Source of the DNA: Massilia sp. Root335
GTDB taxonomy: Bacteria; Pseudomonadota; Gammaproteobacteria; Burkholderiales; Burkholderiaceae_D
Length of the DNA stretch: 39,159 bases
Reading direction: 5' to 3'
Assembly (NCBI RefSeq): GCF_001425685.1
Contig: NZ_LMCY01000043.1
Location: 218,505 to 257,663, forward strand
Positions 32,533-39,159 of this stretch are shown piece by piece (positions within the stretch are counted from its first letter, which is position 1; each line of letters begins with the position of its first letter). Below the pieces are notes generated by a model that saw only the letters and a list, made by a program, of their open reading frames with translations, searched no databases and was not told the DNA's origin. The position numbers and the translations under genes were made by a program.

Positions 32533-33443
32533 AGCCCGTGACCGTGATCGTCAACGCCGGCGCCGGCACCGGACACGACGAGGCGGCGTGCGACACGCTC
32601 AAGACGCAACTAACCGACGCGGGACTGGATGCCGAACTGGTCCTGGCCGATGGCGGCGAACGGATGATCGCCACGGCGCGCCGCGCGCTGGAGCAGGGCG
32701 CGCGCCTCGTGGCGGCCGGCGGCGGCGACGGCACGATCAATGCGGTGGCCTCGGTGATGGTCGACAGCGGCGTGCCGTTCGGCGTGCTGCCGCTCGGCAC
32801 GCTGAACCATTTCGCCAAGGACCTCGGCATCCCGCTCGACCTCGATGCGGCGGTGCGCAACCTGGCGACGGGCCGGCCGGTGCAAGTCGACGTGGGCGAG
32901 GTGAACGGCCGCATCTTCCTGAACAATTCGAGCCTCGGCCTGTATCCGGACATCGTGCGCGACCGCGAGAAGCAGCAGCGCCGCCTCGGCCGCGGCAAGT
33001 GGCCGGCGGCCGTCTGGGCGGCGCTGGCCGCGCTGCGCCGCTATCCGTTCCTGTCGATGCGCCTCGACGTGAACGGCGAGCGCCTGGCGCGGCGCACGCC
33101 GTTCGTCTTCATCGGCAACAATGCCTACACGATGGAAGGCTTGTCGATCGGCGAGCGGGCGCGCCTGGACGAAGGCGTGCTGAGCCTGTACATGGCCCAG
33201 CATCCCACCCGCCTGGGCCTGCTGCGCTTCGCCGTCGACGCGCTGCGCGGCCGCCTCGGCGAGGCGCGCGACTTCGACGTGCTGACGGCGCCCGGGTTCG
33301 ACATCGACACGCACCGCCGCCATCTGCTCGTGGCGACGGACGGCGAGGTGACGGAAATGCGTCCGCCGCTGCACTACCGGATGCGGCCTGGCGCACTGAC
33401 GGTGCTCGTGCCGCCGGTACAAAATGGCGCCAACGATCGCTAA
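32529..33443 (+). CDS. Diacylglycerol kinase family (DagK/YegS-like) lipid kinase
   Basis: A 304-residue soluble lipid kinase. The N-terminal catalytic domain has VNAGAGTG, the nucleotide-binding GGGDGT (64-69) and VLPLGTLNHFAKDLGI. The C-terminal beta-sandwich includes NNSSLGLYPDIVRDR, FIGNNAYTME and VATDGEV. The family phosphorylates diacylglycerol or related lipids with ATP. The ATG at 32529 overlaps the PAP2 stop. With the phosphatase it could set a phosphatidic acid/diacylglycerol balance. The next gene starts 15 bp downstream in the same direction. Confidence 0.93.
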   Translation: MKPVTVIVNAGAGTGHDEAACDTLKTQLTDAGLDAELVLADGGERMIATARRALEQGARLVAAGGGDGTINAVASVMVDSGVPFGVLPLGTLNHFAKDLGIPLDLDAAVRNLATGRPVQVDVGEVNGRIFLNNSSLGLYPDIVRDREKQQRRLGRGKWPAAVWAALAALRRYPFLSMRLDVNGERLARRTPFVFIGNNAYTMEGLSIGERARLDEGVLSLYMAQHPTRLGLLRFAVDALRGRLGEARDFDVLTAPGFDIDTHRRHLLVATDGEVTEMRPPLHYRMRPGALTVLVPPVQNGANDR

Positions 33444-33458
33444 CGGAAAGGGAAGTCC

Positions 33459-34295
33459 ATGCGTACACTCGTCCATCTGTCCGACCTGCATTTCGGCCGC
33501 GTCGACCCCGTACTGCTCGATCCGCTGCGCGAACTGGTCCACAAGCTCGCGCCCGACGTCGTCGTCGTCTCGGGCGACCTGACGCAGCGCGCCAGGAGCG
33601 AGCAGTTCGAGGAGGCGAAGGCCTGGCTCGACACCTTGCCGGGCCCGCAGATCATCGTGCCGGGCAACCACGACATTTCGCTGTACAACGTGTTCCGCCG
33701 GTTCCTGTTGCCGCTCGACCGCTACAAGCGCTACATCACGGACGACCTCGACCCCGTCCATATCGACGACGAGATCGCCGTGCTGGGCGTGAACACGGCG
33801 CGTTCGCTCACGTTCAAGGACGGCCGCGTGAACCGGGAGCAGGTGGAAAAGATCCGCGCGACCTTGTCCGGCCTCCCGCCCGGCGTCACGCGCGTCGTCG
33901 TCACGCACCACCCGTTCGACTTGCCCAAGGGCGTGGAAGAAGACGACCTGGTCGACCGCGCGCACATGGCGATGGACGTGTTCGCGGAACTGGGCGTGGA
34001 CCTCTTGATGGCTGGCCACCTGCACATGAGCCACACGGGCAATACGCAGGCGCGCTACAAGATCAGCGAGTACGCCGCGCTCGTCGTGCAGGCCGGCACG
34101 GCGACGTCCACGCGCGGGCGGGGCGAGGTGAACTCGTTCAACGTGATCCGCATCGAGCCGCTGCGCATCGAAGTCGACCGTTATGGCTGGGACAGCGTGC
34201 ACAACCAGTTCCAGTTGCTCGCCACCGAAAAATTCATGCGCAGCGGGAACATCTGGGCCGAGGTTGCGGATGGGATGATGGCGGCGGGGATCTAG
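33459..34295 (+). CDS. Calcineurin-like metallophosphoesterase
   Basis: A 278-residue enzyme with all metal-binding motifs of the family: SDLHFG (Asp9, His11), SGDLTQRA, PGNHD, THHPFD and GHLHMSH. It resembles the CpdA/YfcE-type phosphodiesterase group; the substrate may be a cyclic nucleotide or a phosphodiester lipid head group. GGAAAGGGAAG lies just before the ATG at 33459, 15 bp after the lipid-kinase stop. It closes the phosphatase-kinase operon, so a phospholipid-related role is attractive but unproven. No signal peptide is present, so it should be cytoplasmic. Confidence 0.93.
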   Translation: MRTLVHLSDLHFGRVDPVLLDPLRELVHKLAPDVVVVSGDLTQRARSEQFEEAKAWLDTLPGPQIIVPGNHDISLYNVFRRFLLPLDRYKRYITDDLDPVHIDDEIAVLGVNTARSLTFKDGRVNREQVEKIRATLSGLPPGVTRVVVTHHPFDLPKGVEEDDLVDRAHMAMDVFAELGVDLLMAGHLHMSHTGNTQARYKISEYAALVVQAGTATSTRGRGEVNSFNVIRIEPLRIEVDRYGWDSVHNQFQLLATEKFMRSGNIWAEVADGMMAAGI

Positions 34296-34327
34296 CCACG
34301 TGCGCGGATCAACGCCGTCGCCTCGGA

Positions 34328-34465
34328 CATATCGACATCGTCCCCGCGCGCATATCAACGTCGTCCCCGCGCGCATATCTACGTCGTCCCTGCGCGCATA
34401 TCAACGTCGTCCCCGCGCGCATATCAACGTCGTCCCCGCGCGCATATCTACGTCGTCCCCGCGCA
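34328..34465. repeat. Six tandem 23-bp repeats fused to a REP element
   Basis: Six 23-bp units begin at 34328, 34351, 34374, 34397, 34420 and 34443. Each reads CATATC then AA, TA or GA and CGTCGTCCC-CGCGCG with few changes. The CGTCGTCCCCGCGC part is the left arm of the REP element into which the last unit runs. There are no spacers, so it is not CRISPR. It looks like slippage or rolling amplification of the REP arm. Confidence 0.88.
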
Positions 34466-34530
34466 GGCGGGGATCCAATTTTGCGTCCCGGGCTGCTCGA
34501 ACTTGGGTTCCCGCCTGCGCGGGAACGACG
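34451..34530. repeat. REP-like paired element, family 1
   Basis: The left arm CGTCGTCCCCGCGCAGGCGG with CCAATTTTGC, and the right arm from GAACTTGGGTTCCCGCCTGC to GGGAACGACG, are inverted copies. The middle (GTCCCGGGCTGCTC) contains CCCGGG. It lies between the convergent phosphoesterase and phospholipase D genes. Confidence 0.85.
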
Positions 34531-34573
34531 AAGTAAAGCGGTCGACTCGCGTGACGCGGGTCCGCGCGTCCAC

Positions 34574-35977
34574 TCAAATCCAGTACTCCCCCAACCGCGA
34601 CATCCATTCCTTGATCCGGTCCGACCACGGCCGGTGCCGCCACCGTTCGAGCAGGACTTCCTTCGAGTCGCGCAAATCCTCGTTGAACGCGCTTTCCATC
34701 GCGGCGCCGAATGCCGGGTCCATCACGACGACGTTCAGTTCGTAGTTGTGGATGAAGCTGCGCCGGTCGATGTTGGCCGAGCCGATCGTCGACCAGCCGC
34801 CGTCGATCACGGCCGTCTTGGCGTGCAGCACGGCGATCTGCAGCTCGAAGATGTGCACGCCGCCGGCCAGCAGCGGGTCGTAGAACGCCTGGCCCGCATA
34901 CCGGATCAGGCCGTGGTCCGACACGCCGGGCAGCACGAGCTTCACGTCCACCCCGCGTTTCGCCGCCGCGATCAGGGCGTCGACGATCTGCTGGTCGGGC
35001 ACGAAATAGGCGGACGTGATGTGGATCGTCTTCTTCGCCTCGCTGATCGCGACGACGAGCGCCTTGTAGATGTCCGATTCGTGGTCCGGGCTTGAGGCGA
35101 GCACGCGGATGATCTTGTCGCCGGCGGGCGTCAAGGTCGGGAAATACTCGGCCTGCGGCAGTTCGCCGCCCTCCTGCTGTACCCACAGGTCGATGAACGA
35201 CCATTGCAGCGGCGCGACGGCCGGGCCTTCGATCTTGACGTGGGTGTCGCGCCAGCCGACCTTGTCGCCGTCGACCTGGTCCGGCTTCCGGCGCGAGCGG
35301 AACAGCGAGCTGTTGGCATACGTGCTGCTGATGTTGATCCCGCCCGTGAACGCGACCTTGCCGTCGACGACCATCAGCTTGCGGTGGTTGCGGTTGTTCA
35401 GCTCCCACTTGCCGCGCGCCTTGGCCGGGTTGACGGGATTGAAGATCAGCACGCGGATGCCGGCCTGGCGCATGCGGTCGAAGAAGGCGGCCGGCGTCGC
35501 GAGGGCGCCGACGGCGTCGACCATCACGTTCACCGCCACGCCCTGGCGCTGCTTCTCGATCAGGACGTCGGCGAATTCGTTGCCGATCCTGTCCTGGTCG
35601 AAGATGTAGGTCTCGAGGTTGATGGAACTCGTGGCGACGCGCGCGGCGGCCATCATCTCGCGCATCGTCGCGGGGCCGTCGAACAGCAGGGTGACCTTGT
35701 TGCCCGCGATGAGCGGCACGCCCGTCGCCTGTTCTTCCAGCGCGGCCAGCGCCTTGAGGTTGCCGCTCGCATTGGCCCAGCGCCGCGCGACGAGGGCGGA
35801 CGCCTTCTTGGGCGGCAACGTGCCCTTCGTCGTCGCGATCGTCGGCGTGGCCTTGGCCGCCGGCGCGGGATCGACGTCCGGCAGCGACTTGCACGCGACG
35901 ACGCCGCAACACAGGCACAGGGCCAGCAGCCAGGCGAACGGGGACAGGCGGCGTGCGAAGCGCAGTGGGAATCTCAT
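34574..35977 (-). CDS. Phospholipase D-like lipoprotein (cardiolipin synthase type)
   Basis: A 467-residue protein with two HKD motifs: NHRKLMVVDG (His198, Lys200, Asp205) and LHAKTAVIDG, each followed by the usual TGG/GSAN. This makes it a PLD-superfamily phosphatidyltransferase or hydrolase, like bacterial cardiolipin synthases. The N-terminus has a hydrophobic signal ending VVAC (Cys29), suggesting an envelope lipoprotein rather than the two-helix anchor of ClsA. GAGGA lies upstream of the ATG, which overlaps the stop of the Gcr-type gene (ATGA). It probably remodels phospholipids, which fits the convergent lipid-enzyme operon. Confidence 0.9.
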   Translation of the reverse strand: MRFPLRFARRLSPFAWLLALCLCCGVVACKSLPDVDPAPAAKATPTIATTKGTLPPKKASALVARRWANASGNLKALAALEEQATGVPLIAGNKVTLLFDGPATMREMMAAARVATSSINLETYIFDQDRIGNEFADVLIEKQRQGVAVNVMVDAVGALATPAAFFDRMRQAGIRVLIFNPVNPAKARGKWELNNRNHRKLMVVDGKVAFTGGINISSTYANSSLFRSRRKPDQVDGDKVGWRDTHVKIEGPAVAPLQWSFIDLWVQQEGGELPQAEYFPTLTPAGDKIIRVLASSPDHESDIYKALVVAISEAKKTIHITSAYFVPDQQIVDALIAAAKRGVDVKLVLPGVSDHGLIRYAGQAFYDPLLAGGVHIFELQIAVLHAKTAVIDGGWSTIGSANIDRRSFIHNYELNVVVMDPAFGAAMESAFNEDLRDSKEVLLERWRHRPWSDRIKEWMSRLGEYWI

Positions 35978-38127
35978 TTGAATCCTCGCGGGTTGGGGGC
36001 AAGCTGTGCCTCGTCGAGGTCACGCGGTCCGATGAAGAAATCGAGCGGCGCCGCGCGCAGGCGGCGGCCCAGCGCGTGCAGCAGCTTGAGCCCGTGGTGG
36101 AAGCGCACCTTGCGCGCCCTGAGCGCCACCCACAGCGCGAGGCCGAAGCTCACCAGCAGGTTGACCATGCCGATCAGGGCGATGCCGAGTAAGGTCACGG
36201 CGATCGTCTCCGGATCGAGCGGCTTCCCGAGGCCGACGATGCCGATGGCGAAGTTGGCGGACGAGAACGTCACGTGGCGCACGTCGAGCGGCAGGCCGAG
36301 GAGGAAGCCGGCGGTGGCCGTCGTGCCCATCAGCACGCCGAACACGAAGTTGCCCATCAGGCCGCCGAGGTTGTCCTCGACGTAGCGCGCGAAGCGGGCC
36401 CGCCGTTCCTCGCCGAGCAGGCGGCGCAGCCAGCGCAGCTGTTCGACCCGCCGGCCCATGCGCGTGTACAGCGCCTTGTTGTCGTAGTAGCCGGACACGA
36501 GGCCGGACACGAATAGCCACACGCCCGCGATGGCCGCGTGCAGCAGCGCGAGCGAGTGCCACGGGTGGCTGTCCGCGATCAGGTGTTCCGCCTTGGCCGG
36601 CGTGACGAGGTGGGTGCCGAAGGCCCAGTACCACGCGAGGGCGATGATCCACGCGACCGGGATCACGGTCGCGAGGTTGCCCAGCACGGCGACGATCTGC
36701 GTGCGGAACACTTTGTTCACGAGGGCCGCCATGCTGTCGACGTCGACCTGGCGCCGGCTCTTGCCGCGCACGTTGCCCCGTTGCGCCGTGTCGTGCAACG
36801 CGGCGGCGATGCGCGCGGCCGTCATCGCCGGCTGCTTGGTGGCGATGGTGAAGTGCAGCACGTGCACGAGGATGAAGCCGGCGGCGTAGTTGAGGCTGTA
36901 GAACAGCGCCTCGATCAGCGGCGCGCGGTGCTGGTACGAGATCAGGATCTTGAAGAGCGCCATGAAGCCGATGACGATGCCGGCCCCGGCCGACGACGCG
37001 AACATGCCGCCCAGGTCGGCGCGCCGTTCGGCGATGTAGTGCTCGCCCGTGCGGCTCGCGTTTTCCGTCACGTTGCGGGCCAGCAGGTCGATGTTGTCGC
37101 GCAGCAGGCCGCGCACTTCGTATTTCGTGTTGTGCGCCTCGGCCAGTTCCTGCGCGAGGTCGACGGCGGCCGCGCGCCGCAGGCTCGTCGGCGGCGCCGA
37201 GGCCGGCGTCGCCTCGTTCGCGAGCGCCTCCACGTCGATCGTCGGCGCGGACGGCAGCTCGCCGCTCGTATCGACGAGGAACAAGAGCTTCCTCAGGCGG
37301 TCGATGCTCTGCGTCAGCGCGACGAGCAGGTAGGTCAGCGCGACGCTCGTGCCCGAGGCGAGGGCCTTGCTGCGGATCTTGAGCACGACGTCTTCGCACT
37401 GGTCCAGCATCACGAGCAGGTGGCGGGCGTCTTCCATCGTGTCGACCTCGCCCGCGGTCAGGCGGCCGTAGTCGTCGAGGTATTTGTTCGCCTCGATGTT
37501 TTGCATGAGGAAGGGCGAATTGACTTCCTCGATCTCCATGTGGGCGTGGATCAGGCGCGGCTCCAGGCCCAGCGCGCAGACGCGGCAGGACAGCGTCCGG
37601 ATCGCATCGAGCAGGCCGGCCAGCACGACCTGGCGCGCGCGGGCGGGTTCGGCGGGTTCGTCCATGGCGCCGTCCGGCGGCGCGGCAGCGGCCACGACGT
37701 CGAACATCTCGAGCCAGTCGGCGGTCGGCACGGCGCGGATCCACTGATAATCGTCGTCGCGGCACAGGACCTTGTCGAGCGTGTCCGACAGGTACAGCTC
37801 GTCCAGCGCGGGCGGCAGGATGCGGTAGGCGATGCGCTTTTTCAGTTCGGTGAAAAAGCCGTCGTTCGACAGGATGCCGACGTCGGAATACAGGCTCGTG
37901 TGGCGGCGCGTTTCGAGCAGGGTGGTCAGGTAGCGGCGCAGGGTCCAGGCCTGGCCGGGATGGCCTTTCAGGAGCTGGGTCAGCGTGCGCACCTGGGCGA
38001 TCGCGTCCCCGTGGTCGCGCGCGCGGCGCGGGCGCAGCTGGTCGACCAGGTCGACGAGGAGGTCGATGCGGTCGCTGTCGGGATCGAGGCGTTCGAGAAT
38101 CCGGAGCATGGAAAACATTCGCGGCAT
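35974..38127 (-). CDS. 'Site-specific recombinase' Gcr family (PF10136) membrane protein
   Basis: A protein of about 717 residues. A long helical N-terminal part (RTLSCRVCALGLEPRLIHAH, LNYAAGFIL further on) is followed by several transmembrane helices (GIVIGFMALFKILI; VIPVAWIIALAWYWA; LHAAIAGVWLFVSGLVSGYY; AVTLLGIALIGMVNLLVSFG). The layout matches PF10136, named for a Neisseria 'site-specific recombinase', although nothing in the sequence looks like a tyrosine or serine recombinase active site. The start is uncertain: ATGs at 38127, 38118 and 38109 all lack a clear ribosome site; 38220 is less likely. It is translationally coupled to the phospholipase D gene, which argues for a membrane-lipid role. 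Confidence 0.8.
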   Translation of the reverse strand: MPRMFSMLRILERLDPDSDRIDLLVDLVDQLRPRRARDHGDAIAQVRTLTQLLKGHPGQAWTLRRYLTTLLETRRHTSLYSDVGILSNDGFFTELKKRIAYRILPPALDELYLSDTLDKVLCRDDDYQWIRAVPTADWLEMFDVVAAAAPPDGAMDEPAEPARARQVVLAGLLDAIRTLSCRVCALGLEPRLIHAHMEIEEVNSPFLMQNIEANKYLDDYGRLTAGEVDTMEDARHLLVMLDQCEDVVLKIRSKALASGTSVALTYLLVALTQSIDRLRKLLFLVDTSGELPSAPTIDVEALANEATPASAPPTSLRRAAAVDLAQELAEAHNTKYEVRGLLRDNIDLLARNVTENASRTGEHYIAERRADLGGMFASSAGAGIVIGFMALFKILISYQHRAPLIEALFYSLNYAAGFILVHVLHFTIATKQPAMTAARIAAALHDTAQRGNVRGKSRRQVDVDSMAALVNKVFRTQIVAVLGNLATVIPVAWIIALAWYWAFGTHLVTPAKAEHLIADSHPWHSLALLHAAIAGVWLFVSGLVSGYYDNKALYTRMGRRVEQLRWLRRLLGEERRARFARYVEDNLGGLMGNFVFGVLMGTTATAGFLLGLPLDVRHVTFSSANFAIGIVGLGKPLDPETIAVTLLGIALIGMVNLLVSFGLALWVALRARKVRFHHGLKLLHALGRRLRAAPLDFFIGPRDLDEAQLAPNPRGFK

Positions 38128-38234
38128 GGAAATGTCAGTGTACGCGTGGATACCCCCGGCCACTGTACGCTGACGAACCGAGCGGACCGGGCCTGCGTTA
38201 CACTGGATGCGTGACGTCATCGCGAGGGGAGAAC

Positions 38235-39071
38235 ATGTACCTGACTTACTACAAGGGACAATGGGCCGAAGGGAATACGCCGCTGCTCGGCGCGATGGAT
38301 CACAGCGTGTGGCTGGGTTCGTCGGTCTTCGATGGCGCGCGTGCGCTGCGCGGCCACCTGCCGGACCTGCGGCCGCACCTGGAGCGCGTGATCGCGTCGG
38401 CCGAGAAGGTGGGCCTGCGCTGCCCGCTGGGCGTCGACGAGATGGAGGCGCTGGTGCGTGAAGGCGTCGCGCGCTTTCCGGCGGATGCGGAGCTGTACAT
38501 CCGTCCGCTCGTGTTCGCCTCCGAAGGTTTCCTCATCCCCACGCCGGAAGCGGCCGGCTTCGCGCTGACCCTGTTCGACGCGCCGCTGCCGCCGTTCGCC
38601 GGCTTTTCCGCCTGCCTGTCGCCGCTGCTCCGCCCGGAACCCACGATGGCCCCGACGGACGCCAAGGCGTCCGCGCTGTACGCCAACACGGCACGCGCGC
38701 TGCGCGCCGCGAAGGCACGCGGCTTCGACAACGCCGTCCTGCTGGACGCGGCGGGCAACGTGGCGGAGTTCGCGACGTCGAACCTGTTCATGGTGGCGGC
38801 CGACGGCGCAGTCGTCACGCCGGCGCTGAACGGCACCTTCCTGGCCGGCATCACCCGCGCCCGCGTGATCGCGCTGCTGGCCGGGGCCGGCGTGAACGTG
38901 GTCGAGCGCACCGTCCGGCCGGAAGAGCTGGAAACGGCGCGCGAGATCTTCAGCACCGGCAACTACGGCAAGGTCACGCCGTGCACGCGCTACGAAGCCC
39001 GCGACCTGCCCGCGGGGCCGCTGGCCCAACGGGCGCGCGAGCTGTACCTCGCCTACACCGAGACGACCTGA
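38235..39071 (+). CDS. Class IV PLP aminotransferase (branched-chain amino acid aminotransferase type)
   Basis: A 278-residue fold-type IV enzyme. It has GSSVFDGARA near residue 30, the PLP lysine Lys144 in TDAKASALYANTARA, and the cofactor-phosphate and substrate loops in DNAVLLDAAGNVAEFATSNL then FLAGITRARVI. The length is a little under that of E. coli IlvE (about 309), and the set resembles IlvE-like transaminases acting on Leu, Ile and Val; a D-amino-acid or aminodeoxychorismate activity cannot be excluded. GGGGAGA lies just before the ATG at 38235. It is divergent from the Gcr-type gene. Confidence 0.9.
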   Translation: MYLTYYKGQWAEGNTPLLGAMDHSVWLGSSVFDGARALRGHLPDLRPHLERVIASAEKVGLRCPLGVDEMEALVREGVARFPADAELYIRPLVFASEGFLIPTPEAAGFALTLFDAPLPPFAGFSACLSPLLRPEPTMAPTDAKASALYANTARALRAAKARGFDNAVLLDAAGNVAEFATSNLFMVAADGAVVTPALNGTFLAGITRARVIALLAGAGVNVVERTVRPEELETAREIFSTGNYGKVTPCTRYEARDLPAGPLAQRARELYLAYTETT

Positions 39072-39105
39072 GTCGACAATAGAGTCGACAATTGAGTCGA
39101 CAATT
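39070..39105. repeat. Three tandem 12-bp repeats
   Basis: GAGTCGACAAT(A/T) is repeated three times, starting within the stop codon of the aminotransferase gene. Each copy contains a SalI-type GTCGAC palindrome. Confidence 0.8.
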
Positions 39106-39159
39106 CGGGGTCAGAGCCTAATGCCGTTAAGTTAAGGTTCTTCGAAGGCGGCGCTCGGG
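39106..39159. mobile_element. Possible edge of a mobile or REP-type element (truncated by the window)
   Basis: CGGGGTCAGAGCCTAATGCC followed by GTTAAGTTAAGG is AT-richer than its surroundings. GGGGTCAGA-type sequences often occur at insertion-sequence or RAYT-associated repeats in this group. No inverted partner or transposase is within view, so the call is tentative. Confidence 0.25.

Noticed and set aside
34328..34465. Regular 23-bp periodicity resembling a CRISPR array
   Set aside because: The units are directly adjacent with no variable spacers, there are no cas genes, and the core matches the neighbouring REP arm.
38128..38220. Extension of the Gcr-type gene to ATG 38220
   Set aside because: The added 31 residues have no family-like features or ribosome site, and they would fill the divergent promoter region of the aminotransferase gene.

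Overview
The window is GC-rich, densely coding bacterial DNA whose gene content points to a betaproteobacterium of the order Burkholderiales, most likely Oxalobacteraceae (Massilia/Telluria-like). The pointers are the dnaX-ybaB-recR cluster, a Gram-negative porin ending in a terminal Phe, a PEP-CTERM protein, a PF10136 'Gcr' membrane protein, many c-di-GMP proteins and abundant REP-like palindromes. This placement is inference; there is no rRNA here and no search was possible. I found no rRNA, CRISPR array, prophage or complete transposon. The one RNA gene is a tRNA-Ser(TGA).

Layout. 1-2.3 kb: the 3' end of dnaX, then ybaB, a YciI-like gene and recR (replication and recombination). 2.5-5.1 kb: a GT4 glycosyltransferase overlapping a polysaccharide deacetylase that carries an odd low-complexity insert, running convergently into a small lipoprotein gene. 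5.3-7.7 kb: a penicillin-acylase-type Ntn hydrolase. 7.9-12.9 kb (minus): a tripartite hybrid histidine kinase followed one base later by a receiver-PAS-GGDEF-EAL protein, a likely phosphorelay to c-di-GMP. 13.2-15.4 kb (minus): cstA-ybdD, divergent from a Cache-domain NarX-type kinase and LuxR-type regulator (15.7-17.7 kb) that may control it. 17.8-21.0 kb: an HDOD protein overlapping a second PAS-GGDEF-EAL protein. 21.1-21.3 kb: tRNA-Ser with a clear terminator and an inverted copy of its 3' end. 21.9-25.5 kb: a PEP-CTERM protein, a zinc-ribbon/TM2 protein with a pilin-like tail, an HTH regulator, and an ArsR regulator with two small membrane proteins.

25.5-28.7 kb: a secreted GH13 alpha-amylase divergent from a porin, then a very acidic small protein. 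28.9-31.0 kb (minus): two tandem paralogous short-chain dehydrogenases with hydrophobic C-terminal tails. 31.4-31.7 kb: a 70-residue orphan gene on the minus strand behind an SOS-box-like operator. 31.8-34.3 kb: a PAP2 phosphatase, a diacylglycerol-kinase-like enzyme and a metallophosphoesterase, apparently one operon. 34.6-38.1 kb (minus): the Gcr-type membrane protein coupled to a phospholipase D/cardiolipin-synthase-like lipoprotein. 38.2-39.1 kb: a class IV (branched-chain-type) aminotransferase. The window ends in short tandem repeats and a sequence that may be the edge of a mobile element.

The most unusual material is non-coding. Two families of palindromic REP-like elements are present: three copies of family 1 and two of family 2. 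One family-1 copy has a six-unit 23-bp tandem array growing from its arm. There is also the mirrored tRNA 3' end with a hairpin inside it, and the SOS-like box in front of the orphan gene.
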